50,134 bases of DNA from a virus, in IMG/VR virus record IMGVR_UViG_3300047469_000109, positions 1-50,134 of that record. The stretch is one strand, 5' to 3'. The position numbers and the translations under genes are program-made. Positions within the stretch are counted from its first letter, which is position 1. Each line of letters begins with the position of its first letter. The notes below the pieces were generated by a model. The model saw only the letters and a program-made list of their open reading frames with translations. It was not told where the DNA came from and searched no databases. Of the stretch, positions 31,962 through 39,616 are shown piece after piece.

Positions 31962-32571
31962 AAGCATCGGCAAGATTGCGCCGGCCCTGCTCGCAGCACA
32001 GCGCGAAATCCGGTTCGCAGTCAAAGACGCGACGAACGGGCACCTGAAGAACAAGTACGCCGACCTCTCATCGGTCATCGACGCGGTGAAAGGCCCGCTG
32101 AATGACGCCGGCATAATCTTCATTCAGTCGCCGGCGCCGTCGGATGACGGCAAGCTGCACCTCACGACGCGACTGATTCACGAGTCGGGCGAATGGATCG
32201 AATCGACGGCGGTGACGCCGCTTCAGAAGGCCGATCCGCAGGGCGTAGGCTCCGCCATCACTTACATGCGCCGTTACTCGCTCGCAGCGATTACGGGGCT
32301 GTATCAGGACGATGACGACGGCAATGCGGCGTCAGGTGTCGGCCAGCAGCGCACGCAGCAGCCGCAATTCATGAAGCCCGCCGACGTCAAGCGCCACGTC
32401 GCCGCGATCAAGGGCGCAAAGACTGGCGAAGCGCTCAAAGCTGCGTTCGATGCCGCGCGCAAGCATGCGAGCGAACTGAACGACGCCGACGCTTACGAGC
32501 AATTCAAGCTCGCAAAGCAGGAAGTCATCGACGCGCACACGAAGCAAGAGCCGGCCGAAGCCGCAGCGTAA
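31948..32571 (+). CDS. erf: ERF-family single-strand annealing protein
   Basis: A 207-residue recombinase. ALLAAQREIRFAVKDATNGH, KYADLSSVIDAVKGPLNDAG, and the GSAITYMRRYSLAAITGLYQ block are diagnostic of ERF (as in P22 Erf or Sak-like proteins). The C-terminal 70 residues are a helical, charged tail. It anneals complementary single strands in phage recombination, with SSB encoded just downstream. GGAG sits nine bases before ATG. Confidence 0.92.
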   Translation: MKTSESIGKIAPALLAAQREIRFAVKDATNGHLKNKYADLSSVIDAVKGPLNDAGIIFIQSPAPSDDGKLHLTTRLIHESGEWIESTAVTPLQKADPQGVGSAITYMRRYSLAAITGLYQDDDDGNAASGVGQQRTQQPQFMKPADVKRHVAAIKGAKTGEALKAAFDAARKHASELNDADAYEQFKLAKQEVIDAHTKQEPAEAAA

Positions 32572-32579
32572 ATCACACA

Positions 32580-32600
32580 CCCGGCGCCACGCGCGCCGGG
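32580..32600. other. GC hairpin between genes
   Basis: CCCGGCGC/GCGCCGGG stem, five-base loop, no U tract. It could protect the upstream mRNA end. Confidence 0.5.
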
Positions 32601-32620
32601 ATAGCGAAGAGAGGGATGAT

Positions 32621-32872
32621 ATGGAAACGAAAAACAATGGCGGCTCGGCGTTCCCGGAAGTGACGGAGCTAGTCAAAAGCACTGACCAATACCCGCATTA
32701 CAAGGTATGGGGTTCAGAAGGGATGACGCTGCGCGACTACTTCGCGGCGAAGGCGATGGGCGGCATTCTCGCCGATCCGAACGTGACGATCGGAACTGAC
32801 GAGCGCGCTAATCTCCTGGCGCGATCGGCCTACGGCATCGCCGACGCCATGCTCCGTGCCCGCGATGCTTAA
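32621..32872 (+). CDS. Conserved small phage protein
   Basis: An 83-residue protein with NGGSAFPEVTEL, GMTLRDYFAAKAMGGILAD and LLARSAYGIADAMLRARDA. This 'GGSAFP ... GMTLRDYFAAKAM ... AY..AD.ML' design is widespread in temperate phages, without known role. GAGAGGGATGAT precedes the ATG. Confidence 0.8.
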   Translation: METKNNGGSAFPEVTELVKSTDQYPHYKVWGSEGMTLRDYFAAKAMGGILADPNVTIGTDERANLLARSAYGIADAMLRARDA

Positions 32873-33062
32873 TCACCCCATCCGCCAAGCCGCGCGCCGC
32901 GACCTCGACGCGCTGGCTTTGGCCCGAGAATCAACGCCCGCACTTGTGCAAAACGCCTGTTCATCATTCGCGGCAATGCTCGCGCAGATGACCGGGCAGA
33001 AAGTGACGGTCTGGATCGACAATGTGCCGATCGCACGTAACCCGCGCCAAGCGCGCGCCTAA
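32865..33062 (+). CDS. Small hypothetical protein
   Basis: A 65-residue protein (MLNHPIRQAARRDLDALALA...), overlapping the previous gene by 8 nt; GTG 32856 is an alternative start. SFAAMLAQMTGQKVTVWIDN looks like a helix-strand unit. Function unknown. Confidence 0.6.
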   Translation: MLNHPIRQAARRDLDALALARESTPALVQNACSSFAAMLAQMTGQKVTVWIDNVPIARNPRQARA

Positions 33063-33080
33063 GCAGAAGAGAGGAATGAT

Positions 33081-33539
33081 ATGGCTTCGTACCAAAAGGT
33101 AATTATTGCGGGAAACCTAGGGCAAGACCCGGAGATGCGCTACTTGAGTAACGGCGATGCGGTCGCGAACTTCAGTGTCGCCGTCACCGAGTCGTGGAAG
33201 GATTCGGGCGGGCAGAAGCAAGAGCGCACAGAATGGTTCCGCGCGGTCTGCTTCAAGCGCCAAGCCGAAATCGCCGGTGAATATCTGAAGAAGGGCGCGC
33301 AAGTGCTCGTCGAAGGCAAGTTGCAAACGCGCTCGTATGAGTCGAAAGACGGCCAGCAAAAGTACGTGACCGAGCTGCGCGTCGATACGTTCAAGATGCT
33401 CGGCGCGCGCCAGGACAACGAGAACGCGCCGCGCAATCCGAGCACCGGAGCGCCGCGACAGCAGCGCGCGAGCACTCAGCGCCAGCAGCCGCAGCAGTCG
33501 AGCGGGTTCGATGATGACGACTCGGACATTCCCTTCTAA
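33081..33539 (+). CDS. ssb: Single-stranded DNA-binding protein
   Basis: A 152-residue SSB: the OB fold ([60 protein letters not shown]) is followed by a Gln/Arg/Ser linker and the acidic tip DDDDSDIPF that binds partner proteins. It works with ERF and replication proteins. Confidence 0.96.
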   Translation: MASYQKVIIAGNLGQDPEMRYLSNGDAVANFSVAVTESWKDSGGQKQERTEWFRAVCFKRQAEIAGEYLKKGAQVLVEGKLQTRSYESKDGQQKYVTELRVDTFKMLGARQDNENAPRNPSTGAPRQQRASTQRQQPQQSSGFDDDDSDIPF

Positions 33540-33549
33540 TAGGCCAATC

Positions 33550-33568
33550 GCCCGGCCCCGCGCCGGGC
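33550..33568. other. GC hairpin after ssb
   Basis: GCCCGGC/GCCGGGC with a five-base loop and no U tract. Similar to the one at 32580. Confidence 0.5.
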
Positions 33569-33584
33569 ATCATCGAGCGAGAAC

Positions 33585-33920
33585 ATGAAACAGACGATCA
33601 CGGTTGACTTGAAGTGGTTCCAGTTCAGCCAGAACAACAGCGGCGGCAGATTCGTCGAAGACGACAATGTGTGCGAATACGTCTATATCCAGGCGCGCAA
33701 CGCATCCGAAGCGATCGCGAAGGCTGAAACTTTTTGCGACAACAGCGATTCGTGCGACTGCTGCGGCGATCGATGGTCGTTTTGGGTCAACGACAGCGAC
33801 GGGACCGATGAGCCGACGCTCTACGGCGAGCCGATCCGTGAGGTAAAGAAAGACTGGTATCGCGAGGAGAAGGCGAGGCTGCATCACTTCGACGGTCGCA
33901 TTGAAACTGTGCTCTTGTAA
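33585..33920 (+). CDS. Hypothetical protein with Cys cluster
   Basis: A 111-residue protein (MKQTITVDLKWFQFSQNNSG...) with SEAIAKAETFCDNSDSCDCC and CGDRWSFWVNDSDGTDEPTL. The Cys cluster may bind metal. Small phage proteins with this layout exist, but their role is unknown. Confidence 0.75.
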   Translation: MKQTITVDLKWFQFSQNNSGGRFVEDDNVCEYVYIQARNASEAIAKAETFCDNSDSCDCCGDRWSFWVNDSDGTDEPTLYGEPIREVKKDWYREEKARLHHFDGRIETVLL

Positions 33921-33932
33921 TCAGGGGATGAA

Positions 33933-34157
33933 ATGACCGAACAAACGAAGAACAGCGCCGAAGCAACGCTCGAACTGCGCGCGGCGCTGCACAAGCTGGA
34001 GCAAACGATGACGAGCGGCGTCACGAACCTGGCTGTGATGCTCGCGGGGGAAGTGATCGATCTGGCGAACGACCTCAGGCTGATCATTCTCCACGAGCAC
34101 AACGTCGATACCATGCGCCGCACGAAAATCGAAGAAAGTCGCGCCCAAACCGCTTGA
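33933..34157 (+). CDS. Small helical protein
   Basis: A 74-residue helical protein (MTEQTKNSAEATLELRAALH...), CAGGGGATGA upstream. The leucine spacing suggests coiled-coil dimers. Function unknown. Confidence 0.65.
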   Translation: MTEQTKNSAEATLELRAALHKLEQTMTSGVTNLAVMLAGEVIDLANDLRLIILHEHNVDTMRRTKIEESRAQTA

Positions 34158-34182
34158 CGGTTCCGCACCTCGCGGGTATTCT
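34154..34182 (+). promoter_or_regulatory. Promoter followed closely by a terminator
   Basis: TTGACG and TATTCT, 17 bases apart, starting in the last codons of the preceding gene. The hairpin terminator 21 bases downstream would leave an RNA of about 40 nt unless it is read through. Confidence 0.6.
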
Positions 34183-34202
34183 ATCAACGTGCTCAGAACG
34201 AA

Positions 34203-34227
34203 GGCGTCTTTAGAGGCGCCGTTTTTT
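34203..34227 (+). terminator. Intrinsic terminator / attenuator before the HNH gene
   Basis: GGCGTCT/AGGCGCC stem of seven pairs (one G-U), loop TTAG, then GTTTTTT. Confidence 0.82.
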
Positions 34228-34252
34228 GGCTCTCTAATACTCTCTTCACGAT

Positions 34253-34783
34253 ATGATTTGCGCTATTTCCGGGTGTGATAACACATCGCGTGGTGGACGA
34301 GGATGGTGCGGCGCCCACTACAGAAAGTGGCGGTTGCACGGCGACCCTCTGCACGGCAGAAGTTACGCGCGGAAACATGGCGAAGGGACCGTCACATACG
34401 CCGGATACATCGCGATCATGGTCGGCGGAAAGAAGCGTCAGCAGCACATTGTCGTAGCAGAGAAGGCTTTAGGGAAGAGTTTGCCGGCCGGCGCCATCGT
34501 TCATCACGTCGATCATAACGGCCAGAACAACGCGCCGACGAACCTGGTTATCTGCCCAGATCAGACGTATCACAAACTGATCCACCTCCGCGAGCGCGCG
34601 CTCGACGAGTCAGGCGACCCGGACAAGAGGAAGTGCATTCACTGCCAGCAATACGACGCACAACGGAATTTGTCGAGCACGGGCGCCGGCAAAAGAAGCG
34701 GTCAACGGTTCTATCACAAGGCATGCCGCGCGGCTGCGGTAGCGAATCAAAAAAAACGGAGAAGAGAAAATGAGTCAGCTTGA
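34253..34783 (+). CDS. HNH homing endonuclease
   Basis: A 176-residue protein. MICAISGCDNTSRGGRGWCG and AHYRKWRLHGDPL form a Cys-x-His zinc segment; GAIVHHVDHNGQNNAPTNLV is the HNH core; a C-terminal Cys pair (KCIHCQQY) may bind a second zinc. No Shine-Dalgarno precedes the ATG, so it may be weakly or differently translated. It sits between early genes and is probably mobile. Confidence 0.85.
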   Translation: MICAISGCDNTSRGGRGWCGAHYRKWRLHGDPLHGRSYARKHGEGTVTYAGYIAIMVGGKKRQQHIVVAEKALGKSLPAGAIVHHVDHNGQNNAPTNLVICPDQTYHKLIHLRERALDESGDPDKRKCIHCQQYDAQRNLSSTGAGKRSGQRFYHKACRAAAVANQKKRRRENESA

Positions 34784-35585
34784 AATCGTGATCGATATTG
34801 AGTCGATCCCTTCACAGAACCCGGAACTGATCGAAGAAATCCGCTCCGACCTGCGCGAGAACTTCAAAGCGCCATCCGACATGACGAAGGAAAAGGCGTG
34901 CGCAGAACTCGGCATGAAAGACGCCGAGCAGATCAAATTCACCTCGAAGGCGCGCGCGCTGGAAATGTGGGTCGAGCGCTTCCGAGATGAAAAGCTCGAA
35001 GAGACGGCGCAATCCATGCTCGCGAAAACGTCGTTCGACGGCGCGCAGGGTCAGGTCGCGGTGATCGGCTTCGCGATTGACGACGCGCCGGCGCGCACCA
35101 TGACGGTTTGGGATTTGTCGCGCAAGAGCGAAATTGCGATGCTCGAAAACTTCTTCGACGCACTCAGTGAACTCTACGCGCCCGCGCTCATGCGCAATCC
35201 GGTGTTCATCGGTCACAACCTCGCTGGCTTCGATCTGCCTTTCCTGTACAAGCGCGCGGTGATTCTCGGCATCAAGCCGCCCGCGTTCATCCCGTTCGGC
35301 GCGCCGGCATGGTCGGATCACATTTTCGACACGATGGTTCGATGGGATGCGCGCAATAACGTCTCGCTCGACAAGCTGTGCAAGGCGCTCGGCATTCAGG
35401 GTAAGACCGAAGGCTTGTGCGGCGCTGACGTTTGGCCGCTGATCCAGCAAGGGCAGATTCAAGCGGTCGCGAACTACTGTATCGACGACGTTAATGCCAC
35501 GCGCAACGCATACCGCCGCATGACGTTCAAGCCGATCGTCGAGCCGCAAGAATTCGCGCTCGAACTCGACACGATGCCGTTCTAA
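34770..35585 (+). CDS. PolB-type 3'-5' exonuclease
   Basis: A 271-residue DEDDy exonuclease. Exo I is VIDIESIPS near residue 8; Exo II is FIGHNLAGFDLPFL near residue 148; Exo III is NYCIDDVNATRNAY near residue 232 (Y-x3-D). The family is predicted exonucleases related to DNA polymerase B. It may process ends for ERF-driven recombination. It overlaps the HNH gene by 14 nt, with GGAGAAG upstream. Confidence 0.88.
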   Translation: MSQLEIVIDIESIPSQNPELIEEIRSDLRENFKAPSDMTKEKACAELGMKDAEQIKFTSKARALEMWVERFRDEKLEETAQSMLAKTSFDGAQGQVAVIGFAIDDAPARTMTVWDLSRKSEIAMLENFFDALSELYAPALMRNPVFIGHNLAGFDLPFLYKRAVILGIKPPAFIPFGAPAWSDHIFDTMVRWDARNNVSLDKLCKALGIQGKTEGLCGADVWPLIQQGQIQAVANYCIDDVNATRNAYRRMTFKPIVEPQEFALELDTMPF

Positions 35586-35597
35586 CCGAGAGCCACC

Positions 35598-35711
35598 ATG
35601 CACACCGTCATCCTTCCGCACCTGTCGGCCTACTCGGAATACTCGCGCGTTGATGGCGGGGCATGGTTCTTTCGGCGAAGCGTATCGCTGTCAGACATAA
35701 CCTGGTGTTGA
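35598..35711 (+). CDS. Very small hypothetical protein
   Basis: 37 residues (MHTVILPHLSAYSEYSRVDG...), with ACCGAGAG before the ATG. It fills the short gap before the lipoprotein gene. No function seen. Confidence 0.45.
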   Translation: MHTVILPHLSAYSEYSRVDGGAWFFRRSVSLSDITWC

Positions 35712-35724
35712 GCAAAGGAACCCC

Positions 35725-35973
35725 ATGAAACGCTACTTGCTTGCCGCGCTCGCGGCAGTGTCACTCGCCGGATGCACCGATGACAATGTTGCACGGCACG
35801 CGCTCGAATCGTCGGGATTCACCGACGTCAGAATCACCGGCTACGCGTACTTCGGCTGCGACAAAAACGATACATTCCACACCGCATTCGAGGCGCGCGG
35901 GCCGAGGGGTCAATTCACGCAGGGCGTCGTCTGTTCCGGCCTGATGAAAGGCGCGACGATCCGCTTTGAATGA
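35725..35973 (+). CDS. Small lipoprotein
   Basis: An 82-residue protein with a lipoprotein signal (MKRYLLAALAAVSLAGC, lipobox LAGC) and a compact globular rest (SGFTDVRITGYAYFGCDKND). It is likely anchored in a cell membrane; possibly superinfection exclusion or host conversion, from type alone. AAAGGAA precedes the ATG. Confidence 0.72.
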   Translation: MKRYLLAALAAVSLAGCTDDNVARHALESSGFTDVRITGYAYFGCDKNDTFHTAFEARGPRGQFTQGVVCSGLMKGATIRFE

Positions 35974-36151
35974 GCAACACCGCGCGGAGGCATGGCAACG
36001 CTTCCGCGACGCCGCAAAAGACGGGCGCCAAGGCTATTACGCAAAGGCCGGCGCGCTCGTCGAGAAGGTGAGGCAAGAGCACGGCGAGAAGGCCGCGCAG
36101 ATAGCCCGAAAGGAACTGAACGCGTATATCAGGAGCGACAGGAAACTGTGA
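35966..36151 (+). CDS. Small basic helical protein
   Basis: A 61-residue protein from TTG 35966, overlapping the lipoprotein stop by 8 nt and coupled to the VRR-NUC gene (GTGA). AWQRFRDAAKDGRQGYYAKA and KAAQIARKELNAYIRSDRKL are helical and basic, suiting nucleic-acid binding. Confidence 0.6.
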   Translation: MNEQHRAEAWQRFRDAAKDGRQGYYAKAGALVEKVRQEHGEKAAQIARKELNAYIRSDRKL

Positions 36152-36543
36152 AGGAACCGAAAAACGGCGTCGAGCACGTTCCGAGCGAATCGACGGAACA
36201 GATGATGTTCTTCAAGTGGGTTCGCGCCGCATTCCCGAAGTTGATCGCCTTCCATGTGCCGAATGGCGGGAAGCGATCGTTGCGCACGGCGGTTCGGCTG
36301 AAAAAAGAAGGCGTCGCCGCTGGCGTTCCCGACATCATCATCGGCAAGGCGTGCGGCATCTACTGCGGCATGTATATCGAACTGAAGCGCACGAAGGGCG
36401 GCGCACTGAGCGAGTCGCAAAAAGACATGATCCGCGAGCTGCGCGCCGAAGGGTATTACGTCGCCGTATGCAGCGGCTTTGACGAGGCGCGCGAGGAATT
36501 GATCGGCTACCTGAACCTCGGGGAGCACCGCGCGTATGGATGA
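36148..36543 (+). CDS. VRR-NUC domain nuclease
   Basis: A 131-residue protein from GTG 36148. The VRR-NUC fold is visible: TEQMMFFKWVRAAFP, HVPNGGKRSLRTAVRLKKEG, GVPDIIIG (catalytic D), MYIELKRTKGGALS (E-x-K) and Q-KDMIRELRAEGYYVAV. It is a stand-alone nuclease of phage recombination, thought to act on branched DNA. It overlaps the NinB gene. Confidence 0.9.
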   Translation: MKEPKNGVEHVPSESTEQMMFFKWVRAAFPKLIAFHVPNGGKRSLRTAVRLKKEGVAAGVPDIIIGKACGIYCGMYIELKRTKGGALSESQKDMIRELRAEGYYVAVCSGFDEAREELIGYLNLGEHRAYG

Positions 36544-36949
36544 ATGCGCCGTCATCATCAACGATCGCACGCGCGCACAAGCCGCCCGCGCCGTCGTCAC
36601 CGCGCCCGATGGTTGGAGCGCCGTTATCAAGCCCGCGACGCGCTCATTGCAGCAAAACGCGCTTCTTCACGCGCTGTTCTCCGACCTGGCGAAGCAAGCC
36701 AAGTTTCACGGCCGCACGTTGAGCGCGGCGCAATGGAAGGTGCTCATGATCAGCGGGCACACGGTCGCAACGGGCGGCGGCGCTGACATCGTGCCGGGCA
36801 TCGAGGGCGAGTTCATCAACCTTCGCGAGTCGTCGGCCGGCATGTCGATCCGGCGCATGACGAGCTTGCTGGAATACGTCGTCGCGTATTGCGCCACAAA
36901 CAACATTCGCCTGCCCGCAGGCAAGGGATACGAGGAATATCAATCATGA
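36536..36949 (+). CDS. ninB: NinB-family recombination protein
   Basis: A 137-residue protein with ATRSLQQNALLHALFSDLAK, HGRTLSAAQWKVLMISGHTV and GEFINLRESSAGMSIRRMTS; the end has NNIRLPAGKGYEEYQS. This is the NinB (lambda Orf) pattern. It binds ssDNA or SSB and aids RecF-like recombination. Confidence 0.9.
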   Translation: MDECAVIINDRTRAQAARAVVTAPDGWSAVIKPATRSLQQNALLHALFSDLAKQAKFHGRTLSAAQWKVLMISGHTVATGGGADIVPGIEGEFINLRESSAGMSIRRMTSLLEYVVAYCATNNIRLPAGKGYEEYQS

Positions 36950-37353
36950 CCGTCGCAATCGAAAACCGCAGCACAACCTACCGTCGAATCCTCGCTCTGC
37001 TCGTCGAGCACGGCCCGAAAACGAAGGCGCAGATTGCCGAAGCGCTCGGCATCGGAGAAACGACGGCGCGCACGGCCATGAACCTCGCGGCGCGCGACGG
37101 GCGAATCTACGCCTCCGACTGGATCGTGCCGATGCGCGGGCATCCGGCGAAGGTGTATTCGTTCGGCCAGGGCGAGACGCCGCCAATGCCGAAATGGAAC
37201 GCGCACGGCCCGCTCCCGAAGCGCGACGAGCGCCACGAGGAAGAGACGGAAATCGCGCGCGCCAAAGCGCTAGCCGAAGAGACGTTGCAGCGCGCTCGAT
37301 CGCTCGTCGGCCGCGAGTTCAATCCGTTCGCTTCGCTGATGATGCAGGTCTAA
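36946..37353 (+). CDS. Winged-helix DNA-binding protein
   Basis: A 135-residue protein from ATG 36946, coupled to NinB (ATGA). KTKAQIAEALGIGETTARTA and MNLAARDGRIYASDWIV form a winged HTH. The rest is charged and helical. Likely a regulator or DNA-binding helper. Confidence 0.75.
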   Translation: MTVAIENRSTTYRRILALLVEHGPKTKAQIAEALGIGETTARTAMNLAARDGRIYASDWIVPMRGHPAKVYSFGQGETPPMPKWNAHGPLPKRDERHEEETEIARAKALAEETLQRARSLVGREFNPFASLMMQV

Positions 37354-37421
37354 AAATTTGTCCACAAATACTACCTTTTAGCGATGAAACACGGTAAGAT
37401 GGCTCACATGGAGGTAGCAGT

Positions 37422-37757
37422 TTGAGCAAGTATGTTCCGGCAGCAGAGCGCGATTACATGGCCCGCGTCGCGCGCCGCGGCTGCGCAGTATGCAGGCGAC
37501 TCGGGTTCGATGTCGACGACATGCAGGCGATAGTTCACCACCAGGCATACGGGCGCGGCGGCTGGAAACGCTCATCGAACTACCGAACGATAGGCGTGTG
37601 CCTGATTCATCACGTCGACCCGGACCAAGGGATTCACGGCATCAACAACGCCGAAGCATACGAAGCGCATTTCGGCTTCAGCGAGCAGGACTTAATAGAA
37701 GAAACGCAGCGCGCGCTAGAACAGCACGTGCCGGCCAACGAGAGGATTTATCAGTGA
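37422..37757 (+). CDS. Ref-like RecA-dependent nuclease
   Basis: A 111-residue protein. ARVARRGCAVCRRLGFD carries the CxxC, AIVHHQAYGRGGWKRSSNYR and TIGVCLIHHVDP provide the HNH-like core, and IHGINNAEAYEAHFGFSEQD ends the domain, as in phage P1 Ref, an HNH nuclease that cuts at RecA-bound displacement loops. TTG 37422 is supported by GGAGGT six bases upstream. Confidence 0.82.
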   Translation: MSKYVPAAERDYMARVARRGCAVCRRLGFDVDDMQAIVHHQAYGRGGWKRSSNYRTIGVCLIHHVDPDQGIHGINNAEAYEAHFGFSEQDLIEETQRALEQHVPANERIYQ

Positions 37758-38185
37758 AATCGATCAGCACCACAGAGATATTGGATTTCATGCAAGAGGG
37801 CAAGGGCTACTCCCGCGCCTCTTTCTACAACGCCTTTCCCGAGGTCGAGCCGCGCCTCATCAACGACGCGCTCCTGCTGCTCACAACGCGCGGCGATGTG
37901 TGGAACGGCAACATGACGACATACGTTAAGTTCGCTCCGAAGGCCGAGCGCAAGGGCGCAGAGCCGATTATCTGCCCGTCGCATAACTGGGGCAACCTGA
38001 GCGGCTACGACGCCGGCCTGCGCGGGTTCCGTCGCACGGCAGAGGCAACGCGCGGCGAGGGCTACAAGGCGCCGGAATTCGGCGGCAAATGCGATGACAG
38101 GGCGCGCGGGCAGCGAAGGGTTTGCCGGGCGCGCGATGGGCTTCCGGGTGATGAAATGACGCCAAGTTTGCGCCAGTTTACATAA
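37754..38185 (+). CDS. Hypothetical protein at the end of the early operon
   Basis: A 143-residue protein from GTG 37754 (GTGA coupling). The first 60 residues look like a winged HTH (ISTTEILDFMQEGKGYSRAS, then INDALLLLTTRGDVW). The rest is less typical. A second short frame at 38094-38159 inside it is a possible tiny gene. Function unknown. Confidence 0.65.
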   Translation: MKSISTTEILDFMQEGKGYSRASFYNAFPEVEPRLINDALLLLTTRGDVWNGNMTTYVKFAPKAERKGAEPIICPSHNWGNLSGYDAGLRGFRRTAEATRGEGYKAPEFGGKCDDRARGQRRVCRARDGLPGDEMTPSLRQFT

Positions 38186-38214
38186 CGGACATTAACAATC
38201 ATTCAGACAAAAGA

Positions 38215-38238
38215 AAAGGCCCGCCGAAGCGGGCTTTT
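38215..38238. terminator. Bidirectional terminator closing the early operon
   Basis: GCCCGC-CGAA-GCGGGC with AAAA before and TTTT behind, so it can act on both strands. It lies between the converging early operon and rep gene. Confidence 0.85.
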
Positions 38239-38325
38239 CCATTTTCGTTCGCTCACTGGCCCTAGGAAGCTACAAGCGAACATTACATGCCACCTTTCGA
38301 GAAGGTGATTCATTGTACCTTACTC

Positions 38326-39081
38326 TTAGAACGCGAGCGTGCCTTGCGGATCGGGTTCGAACTCGAAACGCAAGGCGGTCACTTTTCGACCTGATTTGAT
38401 CGGCGACCATTTTACAATCATGCCGTTCTTTTCCCGTAACTCCTTCACGGCCGGCTCGATCACGCGCTCGCGAAGCGCCTTGAAGTTCGCCCGGTACGTC
38501 GGGCTTGCGTCCATTGCGTCTTGAAATTCCTCGATGGTCGGCGAGTACCGGCCGGCACCTTGCCAGGACTTGAGGCATTCGAACAGGCGCCACGAGTAGA
38601 CCGACCGCAGCGCCGCCGCGTGCCGCAGTTTGTACGTCGTGAACTCTTTGCGCAAGCCGAACAGAAACGGCACGATGTCGGGATGCCAGCGCACCTCTAC
38701 GGTGCCTTCGCCCTTGGCGTACTTTCCCGTTATGACCCAACTGCGGACCTCGCGCACGGTGCCGCGGCGCCCTGGCCGCTCGACGACGAGTTTCGGCTTC
38801 TGAAGCTCTTCCGCGCCCGCCTGCAATTGTTGATACGCCGCATCGAGCGTGATACCGAACGTCTCTGCGTACTCCATCGCCGACAGCTTGACCGTCTGCA
38901 TCTGCTGATCCATCAGCCCGCGCGCGTCGGTGCTGTCGGTCTTTGCGAGTGCCGCAGCGATGAATCGCTTTTCTGGCAGCGTCAGACCGTGAGCGGATCG
39001 TGTGACGGCGTTCGCCATCGTCACGTTTCGGTCGGCGATCGCGGTTTGGCTGTTGGGCTTTGCTGAAAGCGTCGGAGTCAT
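38326..39081 (-). CDS. rep: Rep_3-family plasmid replication initiator
   Basis: A 251-residue initiator. TRSAHGLTLPEKRFIAAALA, VKLSAMEYAETFGI, VEVRWHPDIVPFLFGLRKE, FTTYKLRHAAALRSVYSWRL and ERVIEPAVKELREKNG follow the Rep_3 double winged-helix plan. It binds iterons and opens the origin. ATG 39081 coincides with the edge of the first iteron, so Rep likely represses its own gene; a later ATG (MANAVTRSAHG) is possible. It is a plasmid, not a typical phage, initiator. Confidence 0.9.
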   Translation of the reverse strand: MTPTLSAKPNSQTAIADRNVTMANAVTRSAHGLTLPEKRFIAAALAKTDSTDARGLMDQQMQTVKLSAMEYAETFGITLDAAYQQLQAGAEELQKPKLVVERPGRRGTVREVRSWVITGKYAKGEGTVEVRWHPDIVPFLFGLRKEFTTYKLRHAAALRSVYSWRLFECLKSWQGAGRYSPTIEEFQDAMDASPTYRANFKALRERVIEPAVKELREKNGMIVKWSPIKSGRKVTALRFEFEPDPQGTLAF

Positions 39082-39340
39082 TGGAACAGTCGCTCGGTTA
39101 TTGGAACGACTCTACCATTCTGTGCCAATTGGTGGCAATGGCGACGCGCCCACCAATAGCGCGCGCCCGTTTTATATACGTTTTACCGTTTTACATCGTT
39201 TTAGACACCCTTCGAGCCTTACTGGACAAGGCTTTGCGGGGCGCTATTGGAACAGCCGCTCGGTTCTATTGGAACAGCGGCTCGGTCAATTGGAACAGCG
39301 GCTCGGTTTGTGGAACAGCGGCTCGGTCCTATCCACAGCC
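39081..39340. other. oriV: Iteron origin of replication (oriV)
   Basis: Components in order: one iteron TTGGAACAGTCGCTCGGT at 39081-39098; a partial copy TTGGAACG at 39101; inverted repeat TTGGTGG/CCACCAA near 39129-39156; an AT-rich stretch at 39169-39208 with four CGTTTTA repeats; a four-iteron array at 39247-39327; a DnaA-box-like CTATCCACA at 39329. It lies between rep and the RHH gene. It would be the origin in the plasmid state. Confidence 0.88.
39247..39327. repeat. Four-copy iteron array
   Basis: Units start at 39247, 39269, 39290 and 39310, so spacing is 22, 21 and 20 bases, about two helical turns. Core GGAACAGC(C/G)GCTCGGT. A fifth complete copy lies at 39081 beside the rep start. 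Confidence 0.92.
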
Positions 39341-39616
39341 CTATTCGCCGCCCCGCTTCCGCCGCGCCAGCTCGCGCCGAGCGCCTTCAACGATGACTTC
39401 GGACATCGGAATGTCGGTCAGCTTCATGTATGCCCGCAGCGCTTCGTACAGGTCTTTCGGCATGTTGACTGACATTTTCTCGCTCGGCGGCTTCTCGCGA
39501 AACATCGGGCGCGCTTCGGCGGCGTCGGGTGCATTTTCTGCGGGGTTCGGCGCGGCGATCGAGGTTCCGCTCGCGAAGGCGTCGACCATGCTGCGATTGA
39601 GCGGCGGATTAGCCAT
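39341..39616 (-). CDS. Ribbon-helix-helix protein, partner of ParA
   Basis: A 91-residue protein, disordered for 45 residues, then EKMSVNMPKDLYEALRAYMK and DIPMSEVIVEGARRELARRK, an Arc-like ribbon-helix-helix. Small RHH proteins act as ParB-type centromere binders with short ParAs. The start overlaps the parA stop by 8 nt. It ends beside the origin. Confidence 0.78.
   Translation of the reverse strand: MANPPLNRSMVDAFASGTSIAAPNPAENAPDAAEARPMFREKPPSEKMSVNMPKDLYEALRAYMKLTDIPMSEVIVEGARRELARRKRGGE

Noticed and set aside
39247-39327. CRISPR-like repeat array
   Set aside because: Units are 18-22 bp with almost no spacer between them and lie beside a Rep gene; they are iterons.
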